The notes under the pieces are model-generated. The model searched no databases, was not told the origin of the DNA, and saw only the letters and a list, made by a program, of their open reading frames with translations. Both the position numbers and the translations under genes were made by a program. From NCBI RefSeq assembly GCF_901827155.1, contig NZ_LR594659.1:3286001-3350000 (forward strand): a stretch of 64,000 nt of DNA, read 5' to 3'. This document shows positions 35,754 through 44,244 of the stretch, one piece after another; the first letter of the stretch is position 1, and every line of letters begins with the position of its first letter. This DNA is from Variovorax sp. PBL-H6. GTDB taxonomy: Bacteria; Pseudomonadota; Gammaproteobacteria; Burkholderiales; Burkholderiaceae_C.

Positions 35754-36407
35754 ATGTTCACCGGAATCATCACCGGCGTGGGGCGCATCGCCGCCGTCCA
35801 CGACCTCGGCAGCTCTTCATCACACGGCAAGCGGCTCGGCATCGCGGCGCCTGCCGGCTATCTGGACGACGTGGGCCTGGGCGACAGCATCTCGCTCAAC
35901 GGCGCCTGCATGACCGTCACGTCCCTCGATCCCGCACAGCAGCTCTTCACCATCGACATCTCGACCGAATCGCTCGACAAGACGGCCGGCCTCGCCGAGA
36001 CCGGAAATCGGGTCAACCTGGAGAAGGCCCTGCGCGCCAGCGACCGCCTGGGTGGCCACATCGTCTCCGGCCATGTCGACGGCATCGGCATGGTCAGCCA
36101 CTTCGCGCCGGTGGGGGAAAGCTGGGAGCTGCGTGTGCTCGCGCCACAAGCCCTGGCCCGCTTCCTCGCGTACAAGGGTTCGATCACCGTCAATGGCGTG
36201 AGCCTCACCGTCAACAGCGTGAGCGACGGCCGCGACGGCAGCGAGATCAGCATCAACCTCATCCCTCACACCGTCGAGAACACCGCGCTGGGCAGCCTCG
36301 AAGCCGGCAGCAAGGTCAACCTCGAGATCGATACCGTGGCTCGCTACGTCGAGCGCATGCTCCAGGCCGGCACGCTGCCTGCCACCCCCAAGGACCCTAC
36401 GCCATGA
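35754..36407 (+). CDS. ribE: Riboflavin synthase alpha chain
   Basis: A 217-residue enzyme dismutating two 6,7-dimethyl-8-ribityllumazine into riboflavin and 5-amino-6-ribitylaminouracil. Two lumazine-binding barrels are visible: MFTGIITGVGRI with DSISLNGACMTV, and RLGGHIVSGHVDGIGMV with SITVNGVSLTVNSV. Length matches the family (~213). A CGAAAAT -10-like element lies six bases before the ATG, suggesting a promoter with a very short leader. The stop overlaps ribBA (ATGA). The enzyme is also called RibC in other nomenclatures. Confidence 0.96.
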   Translation: MFTGIITGVGRIAAVHDLGSSSSHGKRLGIAAPAGYLDDVGLGDSISLNGACMTVTSLDPAQQLFTIDISTESLDKTAGLAETGNRVNLEKALRASDRLGGHIVSGHVDGIGMVSHFAPVGESWELRVLAPQALARFLAYKGSITVNGVSLTVNSVSDGRDGSEISINLIPHTVENTALGSLEAGSKVNLEIDTVARYVERMLQAGTLPATPKDPTP

Positions 36408-37567
36408 ACGCTTCCGTCACCCCGATGCCCGCCTCTCGGAGCGCACGGTCGCCCGCCCCCATCTCGCCCATCGAGGAGATCGTGGCCGAGCTGCGCGGCG
36501 GGCGCATGGTGATCCTGGTCGACGAGGAAGACCGCGAGAACGAAGGCGACATCGTCATCGCGGCCGACCACATCACGCCCGAGGCCGTCAACTTCATGGC
36601 CCGGCATGCGCGTGGCCTGATCTGCCTCACCCTCTCGCGCGAGATGTGCGAACGGCTGCAGCTCCCGCCGATGGTGGCGCGCAACGGCGCCAAGCACTCC
36701 ACCGCGTTCACCGTCTCGATCGAGGCAGCCGAAGGCGTGACCACCGGCATCTCTGCGGCCGACCGCGCCCGCACGGTGCAGGCCGCCGTTGCGCCCAACG
36801 CGGTCGCTGCCGACCTGGTGCAGCCCGGCCACATCTTCCCGCTGCAGGCCGTCGACGGTGGCGTGCTGATGCGCGCCGGCCATACCGAAGCCGGCTGCGA
36901 CCTCGCCGCGATGGCCGGCTGCTCGCCAGCCTCCGTGATCTGCGAGGTCATGAACGAGGACGGCACGATGGCCCGCCTGTCCGACCTGCAGCTCTTCGCG
37001 GCGGAACACGGACTCAAGATCGGCACCATCGCCGCGCTGATCGAGCACCGCAGTCGCACCGAATCGCTGGTCGAGAAAGTCGGCTGCCGCGAGATCCACA
37101 CGGCCTGGGGCTGGTTCACCGCCCACGCCTTCCGCGACAAGCCCAGCAAGGGCGTGCACCTGGCGCTGGTGCGCGGGCAATGGAACGCAAGCGACACCGT
37201 GGACGTGCGCGTGCACGAGCCGCTCTCGGTCCTGGACGCACTGGAAGTCAACCGCTCCTTGCATTCGTGGGGCCTGGATGCGAGCCTGGCGCACATCGCT
37301 TCAGAGGGCAAGGGCGTCGCCGTGTTGCTCAACTGCGGCGAGACCGGCGCCGAGTTGCTGTCGCAATTCGACGGCACGGCACGGCCCGCGCAGGCGCCCG
37401 AGCGCGGTCGCATGGACCTGCGTAGTTATGGCATCGGTGCGCAGATCCTGCGCGAGTGCGGGGTGCACCGGATGAATCTCCTGGGCACGCCGCGCCGCAT
37501 GCCCAGCATGGCGGCAGGCTACGGCCTGGAGATCGCCGGTTACCTCAGCAAGGAAAACGAACAATGA
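36404..37567 (+). CDS. ribBA: 3,4-dihydroxy-2-butanone-4-phosphate synthase with degenerate GTP cyclohydrolase II domain
   Basis: A 387-residue fusion. The N-terminal domain (to ~residue 220) is an intact DHBP synthase: [41 protein letters not shown], which makes the four-carbon unit of lumazine. The C-terminal half is GTP cyclohydrolase II-like but lacks the C-x10-C-x-C zinc site: where the family has HSECLTGD...LRCDCG, this protein has [20 protein letters not shown]. The end [20 protein letters not shown] is retained. It therefore resembles the RibBX type with an inactive second domain. It overlaps ribE by 4 nt; ribH follows 28 bp on. Confidence 0.93.
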   Translation: MNASVTPMPASRSARSPAPISPIEEIVAELRGGRMVILVDEEDRENEGDIVIAADHITPEAVNFMARHARGLICLTLSREMCERLQLPPMVARNGAKHSTAFTVSIEAAEGVTTGISAADRARTVQAAVAPNAVAADLVQPGHIFPLQAVDGGVLMRAGHTEAGCDLAAMAGCSPASVICEVMNEDGTMARLSDLQLFAAEHGLKIGTIAALIEHRSRTESLVEKVGCREIHTAWGWFTAHAFRDKPSKGVHLALVRGQWNASDTVDVRVHEPLSVLDALEVNRSLHSWGLDASLAHIASEGKGVAVLLNCGETGAELLSQFDGTARPAQAPERGRMDLRSYGIGAQILRECGVHRMNLLGTPRRMPSMAAGYGLEIAGYLSKENEQ

Positions 37568-37595
37568 CCCACAACCCGGGAAGGCAGGACCACTG

Positions 37596-38066
37596 ATGCA
37601 GGACGCGAACAAGGGCGGCGCCGTCGCGCTCGACGGCAGGGGGCTGCGCATCGGCATCGTGCAGGCGCGCTTCAACGAGGACATCACCAACGCGCTCGCG
37701 AAGGCCTGCCTCGGCGAGCTCGAGCAACTGGGCGTCGCGGCCGAGGACATCGACCGGGTGAGCGTGCCGGGTGCACTCGAGGTACCTCTCGCGCTGCAGG
37801 CCCTGGCCGAACGCAACCGCTACCACGCACTGGTCGCGCTGGGCTGCATCATCCGCGGCGAGACCTACCATTTCGAACTGGTGGCCAATGAATCCGGCGC
37901 CGGCGTGAGCCGGATCACGCTCGACTATCGGATTCCGGTCGCCAATGCCATCCTCACCACCGAGAACCTCGAACAGGCACTCGCCCGCCAGACCGACAAG
38001 GGCCGCGATGCGGCGCGCGTAGCGGTCGAGATGGCGCGGCTGATCGGGTCTACCAACAGGCCCTGA
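37596..38066 (+). CDS. ribH: 6,7-dimethyl-8-ribityllumazine synthase
   Basis: A 156-residue enzyme condensing DHBP with the pyrimidine precursor to form lumazine; it assembles into pentamers or 60-mer capsids. Family motifs: [56 protein letters not shown], and [20 protein letters not shown]. Length is standard. It sits between ribBA and nusB; the ribH-nusB pairing is very widely conserved. Confidence 0.96.
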   Translation: MQDANKGGAVALDGRGLRIGIVQARFNEDITNALAKACLGELEQLGVAAEDIDRVSVPGALEVPLALQALAERNRYHALVALGCIIRGETYHFELVANESGAGVSRITLDYRIPVANAILTTENLEQALARQTDKGRDAARVAVEMARLIGSTNRP

Positions 38067-38075
38067 CCTCTTTTC

Positions 38076-38609
38076 ATGACCGACGACACCAAGACCAGCG
38101 GCGAGCGGCCGCGCCAGTCGCGCCCGGGGCTGACCAGCACGGGCGCCCGCAAGGCCTCCGCCAAATCCACCCGCAGTCGCGCGCGCGAGTTCGCACTGCA
38201 GGCGCTCTACCAGCACCTGGTGGGGCGCAATGACGCGGCGTCCATCGACCAGTTCACGCGCGACCTGGCTGGATTCCACAAGGCGGACGCGGCGCACTAC
38301 GATGCCCTGCTGCACGGCGCCATCGCCTCCGCGCAGGAGCTCGATGCACTCATCGTGCCCCTCCTCGATCGCAAGCTGGAGGAGATTTCCCCCATCGAGC
38401 ATGCCGTGATGTGGATCGGCGTCTACGAGTTCCAGAACTGCCCCGATGTGCCCTGGCGCGTGGTGCTCAACGAGTGCATCGAGCTGGCCAAGGAATTCGG
38501 CGGTACCGACGGCCACAAGTACGTCAACGCGGTTCTCAACGGCCTTGCGCCGCAATTGCGCCCCGCCGAAGTGGAAGCCGACCGCGCGAGCGGCAAGGCA
38601 CGGCCGTGA
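38076..38609 (+). CDS. nusB: Transcription antitermination factor NusB
   Basis: A 177-residue RNA-binding protein that, with NusE (S10), binds boxA in rRNA leader transcripts to prevent premature termination. The helical NusB fold is visible: [70 protein letters not shown] and [10 protein letters not shown] ~30-residue basic, Ser/Thr/Arg-rich N-terminal extension precedes the core. It lies nine bases after ribH, as in most proteobacteria. Confidence 0.96.
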   Translation: MTDDTKTSGERPRQSRPGLTSTGARKASAKSTRSRAREFALQALYQHLVGRNDAASIDQFTRDLAGFHKADAAHYDALLHGAIASAQELDALIVPLLDRKLEEISPIEHAVMWIGVYEFQNCPDVPWRVVLNECIELAKEFGGTDGHKYVNAVLNGLAPQLRPAEVEADRASGKARP

Positions 38610-38691
38610 GCGCAGCGTCGGGCCGCCCCAGGCAAGCGAACGCCCCCTCGGTGGGCAGCGAGGACACGCCAGTGCCGAGCGTGGGGGCCGT

Positions 38692-39891
38692 ATGAAAATT
38701 TCGAAGCGCGCCGAGCGCATCGAGCCTTTCTATGTGATGGAGGTCGCCAAGGCGGCGTCAGCCCTGGCACGCGAGGTTGCGCACACCGATCGGCCGATGA
38801 TCTTCCTCAACATCGGCGAGCCCGACTTCACAGCGCCGCTGCCGGTGCAGGAAGCCGCCTTGCGCGCGGTGCGCGCCGGCGCGACCCAGTACACCCACGC
38901 GACCGGCCTCGAGGTGCTGCGCGAGCGCATCAGCGGCTGGTACAGCGAACGCTTCAATGTCGACGTGCCGGCACGCCGCATCATCGTGACTGCCGGTGCC
39001 TCGGCCGCGCTGCAGCTGGCCTGCCTGGCCCTGATCGAGGCGGGCGACGAGGTCCTGCTGCCTGACCCGAGCTATCCCTGCAACCGTCAATTCGTGAGCG
39101 CTGCCGAAGGCCGCGCGGTGTTGATCCCGACCACGGCCGAGGAGCGTTTCCAGCTCAGTGCCGCCAAGGTCGAGGCTGCCTGGACCGAGCGCACGCGCGG
39201 CGTGCTTCTTGCCTCGCCCTCCAACCCAACTGGCACCTCCATCGAGCCCGGCGAGCTGCGCCGCATCCACGAGGTCGTGACTCGGCGCGGCGGCATCACG
39301 CTGATCGACGAGATCTACCTCGGCCTCTCCTACGACGAGAAGTTCGCCCAAAGCGCCCTCGGCATCGATGATCAGATCATCAGCATCAACAGCTTCAGCA
39401 AATACTTCAGCATGACCGGCTGGCGCCTGGGCTGGCTGGTGGTGCCCGAGGCGCTGGTGCCGGTGGTCGAGCGATTGGCGCAGAACCTCTTCATCTGCGC
39501 GAGCACCGTGTCGCAGTACGCGGCCCTGGCCTGCTTCGAGCCCGCGAGCATCGCCGAGTACGAGCGCCGCCGCTCGGAGTTCAAGGCACGGCGCGACTGG
39601 TTCATCCCGCAGCTCGAATCGCTCGGCCTTCGCGTGCCCGTGGTGCCCGACGGCGCCTTCTATGCCTGGGCCGACTGCTCGGCGTTCGGCGAACGCCTCG
39701 GCATCGCCAACAGCTGGGACTTCGCCTTCGAGGCCATGAAGAAGGCGCATCTCGCCATCACGCCCGGCCGCGACTTCGGCTCGGACCAGACCGCCCGTTT
39801 CGTCCGCTTCTCGACGGCCAGCTCGATGGCACACCTCGAGGAATCAGTAGAGCGGCTGCGGGCCTGGGCGGGCGCCGCAAATCCCGCATGA
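38692..39891 (+). CDS. Pyridoxal phosphate-dependent aminotransferase (class I/II)
   Basis: A 399-residue fold-type I aminotransferase. Conserved residues: NIGEPDFTAPLPVQEAALRA, VTAGASAALQLACLAL, LPDPSYPCNRQFV, SPSNPTGTSIEP, LIDEIYLGLSYDE, the PLP lysine in SINSFSKYFSMTGWRLGW, and RFVRFSTASSMAHL. Substrate not determinable; this subfamily includes aspartate/aromatic and alanine/valine-type enzymes. The ATG at 38692 starts the conserved N-terminus (MKISKRAERIEPF); the frame before it lies over nusB. The stop overlaps ybgC by 4 nt, linking it to the tol cluster. Confidence 0.93.
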   Translation: MKISKRAERIEPFYVMEVAKAASALAREVAHTDRPMIFLNIGEPDFTAPLPVQEAALRAVRAGATQYTHATGLEVLRERISGWYSERFNVDVPARRIIVTAGASAALQLACLALIEAGDEVLLPDPSYPCNRQFVSAAEGRAVLIPTTAEERFQLSAAKVEAAWTERTRGVLLASPSNPTGTSIEPGELRRIHEVVTRRGGITLIDEIYLGLSYDEKFAQSALGIDDQIISINSFSKYFSMTGWRLGWLVVPEALVPVVERLAQNLFICASTVSQYAALACFEPASIAEYERRRSEFKARRDWFIPQLESLGLRVPVVPDGAFYAWADCSAFGERLGIANSWDFAFEAMKKAHLAITPGRDFGSDQTARFVRFSTASSMAHLEESVERLRAWAGAANPA

Positions 39892-40352
39892 GCTTTTCGT
39901 TCCCCGTCCGCGTCTACTGGGAGGACACCGATGCCGGCGGCATCGTGTTCTACGCCAACTACCTCAAGTACATGGAGCGGGCCCGCACCGAGTGGCTGCG
40001 CTCGCTGGGCATCGCGCAGCGTGCGCTGCGCGAGCAGACCGGCGGCATCTTCGTGGTCAGCGAGACCCAGCTCAAGTACCACAGCCCCGCCCGGCTCGAC
40101 GACGAACTGCTCGTCACCGCCGAGCTGCGCCAGATCGGCTCCGCGTCGCTGATAATCGGCCAGCGCGTGCTGGCCCGGCCCGCACATGCCCCCCACGCCG
40201 ATCCGACGGCCGATGCCCCAGTGCTTTGCGAAGGCACGATACGCATCGGCTGGGTTCACGCAGACACGCTGCGGCCCGCGCGCATCCCGGCGCAGATTTC
40301 GGGAACCCTTGCGCGCCATGCGGGCTCCATGTCTCAACCTCAGAAGCCATGA
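39888..40352 (+). CDS. ybgC: Tol-Pal-associated acyl-CoA thioesterase YbgC
   Basis: A 154-residue hotdog-fold thioesterase. The active-site motif VYWEDTDAGGIVFYANYLKY, with the catalytic Asp, is followed by MERARTEWLRSLGI and a second beta-rich segment. YbgC hydrolyses short or acyl-ACP-linked thioesters and is usually the first gene of the tol-pal operon, probably tied to phospholipid metabolism. It overlaps the aminotransferase by 4 nt, and its stop overlaps the tolQ start (ATGA). Confidence 0.94.
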   Translation: MSFSFPVRVYWEDTDAGGIVFYANYLKYMERARTEWLRSLGIAQRALREQTGGIFVVSETQLKYHSPARLDDELLVTAELRQIGSASLIIGQRVLARPAHAPHADPTADAPVLCEGTIRIGWVHADTLRPARIPAQISGTLARHAGSMSQPQKP

Positions 40353-41065
40353 ATCAAGAACTCTCGATCCTTTCCCTCCTGCTGCATGCCAGCCTTCCGG
40401 TGCAGCTCGTCGTGCTGCTCCTGATCGTGGTGTCGATCGCCAGCTGGGCGGCCATCTTCCGCAAGTACTTCTCGCTCAAGCGCACACGCTCGCTCAATGA
40501 CGACTTCGAGCGCGAGTTCTGGTCCGGCACCAGCCTGAATGAGTTGTTCTCCTCGGCAGCCCAGCACGCGAAGTTTGCGGGGCCCATGGAGCGCATCTTC
40601 GCCTCCGGCATGCGTGAGTATCAGAAGCTGCGCGAGCGCCATGTGTCCGACGCCGGCACGCTGCTCGACGGCGCCCGCCGCGCGATGCGCGCGAGCTTCC
40701 AGCGCGAGCTCGATGCGGTGGAGCAGAACCTCTCCTTCCTGGCGACGGTCGGCTCGGTTTCGCCCTACGTGGGCCTGTTCGGCACGGTATGGGGGATCAT
40801 GCATGCCTTCACCGGCCTGGCGGCGCTGGCGCAGGTCACGCTCTCCACCGTGGCGCCCGGGATTGCCGAGGCGCTGGTTGCCACCGCGATCGGCCTGTTC
40901 GCTGCCATTCCGGCCGTCGTCGCCTACAACCGCTTCGCCCGCGAGATCGACAAGATCGCGATCGGGCTGGAGACGTTCATCGAGGAGTTCTCGAACATCC
41001 TGCAGCGCAACCTGACGGCCCACGTCGTCAACCCGTCCCAGATGGGCCCGGCCACAGTGCGCTGA
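40349..41065 (+). CDS. tolQ: Tol-Pal system proton channel subunit TolQ
   Basis: A 238-residue inner-membrane protein with three helices: PVQLVVLLLIVVSIASWAAI near residues 18-38, then the pair VGSVSPYVGLFGTVWGIMHA and IAEALVATAIGLFAAIPAVV. With TolR it forms the proton channel that powers TolA to pull Pal during envelope constriction at division. The conserved Thr and Gly residues of ExbB/TolQ helices are present. The ATG at 40349 is chosen for the ATGA overlap and position before helix 1; the longer frame lies over ybgC. Confidence 0.96.
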   Translation: MNQELSILSLLLHASLPVQLVVLLLIVVSIASWAAIFRKYFSLKRTRSLNDDFEREFWSGTSLNELFSSAAQHAKFAGPMERIFASGMREYQKLRERHVSDAGTLLDGARRAMRASFQRELDAVEQNLSFLATVGSVSPYVGLFGTVWGIMHAFTGLAALAQVTLSTVAPGIAEALVATAIGLFAAIPAVVAYNRFAREIDKIAIGLETFIEEFSNILQRNLTAHVVNPSQMGPATVR

Positions 41066-41086
41066 CAGACAGCCGGAGACATCACC

Positions 41087-41524
<438 letters not shown>

Positions 41525-41527
41525 GCC

Positions 41528-42550
41528 ATGTCGCTGGCCGCAGACCGCCCCGAATTTGCCCCGCCGCCGCAGCGCGGGACCTTTCGTGCAGTGCTGCTGG
41601 CGCTGATCGCGCATGCGCTGCTGATCATCGCGCTCACCTGGGGCGTGAGCTGGCGGCGGGAGGCCGAGAACGACGCCGTCGAGGCGGAGTTGTGGTCGTC
41701 GACCATCCAGCAGGCGGCGCCGCGCGCCGTCGCGCCGACACCGCCGGCGCCTGCGCCGGCTCCGACGCCCGCACCGCCTCCTCCGCCTCCTCCTCCGCCG
41801 CCGCCTCAGGCAGCGAGACCGCCGGAGCCCGCGCCACCGCCGCCCAAGCAGCCTGACATCGCGCTCGAGCGCGAGAAGAAGCTCAAGGAGCAGAAGGAGC
41901 GCGAGCGCGAGGAAGAAGTTGCCCGTCAACAGCAGCAGAAGAAGCTCGAGGCCGCCCGCAAGGCCGCGCAGGAAAAGAAGGAACAGGAAGCCAAGGAGCG
42001 CGAGCGCGAGCGCGTCGAGGAAGAGGCCGAGCGCAAGAAGGAACAGCAGCAGAAGCTGGCCGAGGCCAAGAAGAAGCAGGAGGCCCAGGCGAAGGAGGCC
42101 CAGGCGAAGAAGGAGGCAGAGGCGAAGAAGGAGGCCGAGGCCGCCAAGAAGAAGGAAGCCGAAGCCAAATCGGCCGCGCAGGCAGCGGCCGACCGCGCGG
42201 CCACGCTCAAGCGCATGCAGGCCATGGCGGGTACCGGCGGCGAAGGCAATGCCGCGCGCTCATCGGGCCCCTCGGGCAGCTACGGTGGCAAGGTCGCAGC
42301 CGCAGTGCGGCCTAACGTCGTGTTTCCGGAAGCAGATCTGGTGAGCGGCAATCCTGGCGCCGAGTTCGACGTCCGCCTCGCGCCCGACGGCACCATCGTC
42401 GGCACGCCGGCGCTGGTCAAGAGCAGCGGCCTGCCGAACTGGGACGAGGCCGCCCTGCGCGCGCTGCAGAAGACCGAGAAGCTGCCGCGCGACGTCGATG
42501 GCACCGTGCCGCCGCGCCTGAGCGTCACACTGCGCCCGAAGCGCGGTTGA
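41528..42550 (+). CDS. tolA: Cell envelope integrity protein TolA
   Basis: A 340-residue protein spanning the periplasm. One N-terminal helix (AVLLALIAHALLIIALTWGV) is followed by a Pro-rich stretch (PPPPPPPPPPPP type, residues ~75-110), then a long Lys/Glu/Ala coiled coil (~115-230), and a TonB/TolA-like C-terminal domain (PNVVFPEADLVSGNPGAEFD, LPNWDEAALRALQKTEKLPR) that contacts TolB/Pal. It transmits TolQR energy to the outer membrane. It is the last tol gene visible; tolB and pal are not downstream. Confidence 0.95.
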   Translation: MSLAADRPEFAPPPQRGTFRAVLLALIAHALLIIALTWGVSWRREAENDAVEAELWSSTIQQAAPRAVAPTPPAPAPAPTPAPPPPPPPPPPPQAARPPEPAPPPPKQPDIALEREKKLKEQKEREREEEVARQQQQKKLEAARKAAQEKKEQEAKERERERVEEEAERKKEQQQKLAEAKKKQEAQAKEAQAKKEAEAKKEAEAAKKKEAEAKSAAQAAADRAATLKRMQAMAGTGGEGNAARSSGPSGSYGGKVAAAVRPNVVFPEADLVSGNPGAEFDVRLAPDGTIVGTPALVKSSGLPNWDEAALRALQKTEKLPRDVDGTVPPRLSVTLRPKRG

Positions 42551-42555
42551 GGCTG

Positions 42556-42580
42556 TACCGCGCACGGTTGACACGCGGTA
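42556..42580 (+). terminator. Weak stem-loop after tolA
   Basis: TACCGCG (42556-42562) and CGCGGTA (42574-42580) form a perfect 7-bp stem five bases past the tolA stop. There is no clear T-tract, so it may protect the mRNA end or cause Rho-assisted termination. The rest of the 237-bp gap up to 42787 holds no other feature I can support. Confidence 0.35.
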
Positions 42581-42787
42581 TGAAATGACTCGACCGCGCG
42601 TTAAATCGTCGAGGGCTCACGCGCCTGAGTAGTGCTGGGGCAGGCCAAATGCTGTGGTTGCTCAACGCAATGGAACGCCGGATCTCTGGTCGTTACTCAT
42701 CTAAGCGCACTCTCGTCGCTCTGAACATGCCTGGCTGTTTGCACAGGCTGACAGGCGATTGCGCACGCCCACAACTTACAGACGAAC

Positions 42788-43528
42788 ATGCGCTTCAACA
42801 ATTACTTGCCTCCTTCCAGTAAAAATCTTACTGACAAATTAGATTCGAAATCAGACGACATCTCGTCCGAGGAAAGTTCGGAATCCCAGCTAAGCAAGGC
42901 GGTGCCGAAAAAAATGTTGGGCAACCACAGAGACTTACCAAAGACGTTAAAAAACGAAGGAGTTAAACAAGCACGACGCATGCCGGCAAAAACCGACAAT
43001 ACGTCAATCAAGAAACCAACGCCAGACAACACCGGCATCAAGAGCAAATTGTCTCGACTGATCTACAAGCCAGATCGCGCAGCAGGCAATCAAATCAAGC
43101 TCGCCAAGGAAGACGCAAAAGCGTTGAAGGAAATTACAAAAGTCGTAGCACCCTTGTTTTTAATCCAAATTTCGCCCTCCGAGAAAATCGCTCTCGAAGA
43201 GGAATGCAGCGCAGCACGTGCGTCGAATTCACCCGTTTCGATTCAAAAATTGACATGGGACTTTTACGTTCGCACCGCTATCAGGCAGCAACGCCCCGCT
43301 GCTCATAATACCGGCATTCCGCCCATGCTCATTGCCAACTTCGAGAGTATTAGGGAGGAGTACATGGCGATGAAACCTCATGACATCAATAGCGCCGCAA
43401 AAAAAAATGATGACGGCTGTCAAAATCTCGACAGAGTGGTGGACGATGGACGAAACTTCCGCCCATGCGTTGAAACTTCTTGTCCCAGTCAACGGACAAT
43501 CGATTGCATCAGCAGTAGCCGAAATTGA
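42788..43528 (+). CDS. AT-rich hypothetical gene, upstream half (reading frame 1 of a frameshifted pair)
   Basis: This frame encodes 246 residues, but only the first ~206 codons (to the A9 run at 43399-43407) look genuine. The tail after it (DDGCQNLDRVVDDGRNF) reads like out-of-frame sequence. The N-terminal ~90 residues are Ser/Lys/Asp-rich and probably disordered (NLTDKLDSKSDDISSEESSE), with no signal peptide, followed by a helical region (LAKEDAKALKEITKVVAPLF). Base composition and codon use are far more AT-rich than tolA or dnaE, so it was probably acquired. No family recognised. It likely forms one protein of about 452 residues with the next frame. Confidence 0.6.
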   Translation: MRFNNYLPPSSKNLTDKLDSKSDDISSEESSESQLSKAVPKKMLGNHRDLPKTLKNEGVKQARRMPAKTDNTSIKKPTPDNTGIKSKLSRLIYKPDRAAGNQIKLAKEDAKALKEITKVVAPLFLIQISPSEKIALEEECSAARASNSPVSIQKLTWDFYVRTAIRQQRPAAHNTGIPPMLIANFESIREEYMAMKPHDINSAAKKNDDGCQNLDRVVDDGRNFRPCVETSCPSQRTIDCISSSRN

Positions 43529-44147
43529 AAACCTTGGAATTAAAATCAATCCATTCGCTCCAATAAATCCCGAAGAGCTTGCAAAAACAATTTCCCCCCT
43601 ATCCGACTCTTTGCTCAAGCACATCGATGCTCGTTTGGAAGAAATAGACATCAGAGTCAGCGAGTTCAATCAAATCTTTAAAGATGATCCGGCATGGGAT
43701 GGATTTCTGGAAGACTTGATAAAAAGCATTCCAGACTGGATAGCCGACACAGCCCTTCCATCAGAACTCACAACAGTTTTGAAGAGTCTTTTCGAAGACA
43801 TCAACCACAACTGGCCAAAGAACTTCAGAACCAGCTTCATGCATTTTCGTGAAGATGCCAAATACGAAATCATCTACCAGCTAGTAGTGCGCCCGATGAT
43901 TTCTGCTGTCAAAAACAATTTACAGCCACTTCATGGAGAAGTCATCAGCCAGCGAATAGCCCATGCTCTTGAGGCCATCACCAGCTGGAGTGCACCCCAT
44001 CGGAAAACTGCCAAGGTACAGATGGGCATGTCCAACGAGAAATTTCATGAGCTCTCGGAGCCTATTTGGAACGGTGCACGAGAATCTCTGACAAAAAAGC
44101 TGCGCGAACTGGACTCAACCGTAGAAGCAATCAATTTTCCCCAATAA
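43380..44147 (+). CDS. AT-rich hypothetical gene, downstream half (reading frame 2 of a frameshifted pair)
   Basis: This frame encodes 255 residues from an ATG at 43380. The natural-looking sequence starts just after the A9 run (MMTAVKISTEWWTMDETSAH, ATG at 43407) and continues to the stop as a helical, soluble protein with several Trp residues (IPDWIADTALPSEL, NHNWPKNFRTSFMHF). There is no ribosome binding site typical of an independent gene, and the start lies inside the upstream frame. I read it as the C-terminal half of one gene. No family recognised; it converges on dnaE. Confidence 0.6.
   Translation: MTSIAPQKKMMTAVKISTEWWTMDETSAHALKLLVPVNGQSIASAVAEIENLGIKINPFAPINPEELAKTISPLSDSLLKHIDARLEEIDIRVSEFNQIFKDDPAWDGFLEDLIKSIPDWIADTALPSELTTVLKSLFEDINHNWPKNFRTSFMHFREDAKYEIIYQLVVRPMISAVKNNLQPLHGEVISQRIAHALEAITSWSAPHRKTAKVQMGMSNEKFHELSEPIWNGARESLTKKLRELDSTVEAINFPQ
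43399..43407 (+). other. A9 homopolymer at the frame junction (slippage or frameshift site)
   Basis: Nine consecutive A separate the frame that is coding upstream (codons ... GCA AAA AAA AAT) from the frame that is coding downstream (AAA AAA ATG ATG). Removing one A, or adding two, joins the two frames into a single open reading frame. Runs of this length support RNA polymerase slippage as well as replication or sequencing indels. Confidence 0.7.
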
Positions 44148-44244
44148 AATCCGGTCATTTCGAACCCAAATGCATCGCGAGGCAGTCCACCGATTGCCAA
44201 CAAAAGGCAAAACGCCTTCTCCACCGCGTTTAGGCCAATCGCCC

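Noticed and set aside
42551..42787. Possible type III secretion promoter box before the AT-rich gene
   Set aside because: No TTCG-N-TTCG-type or hrp-box-like pair was found in the gap.
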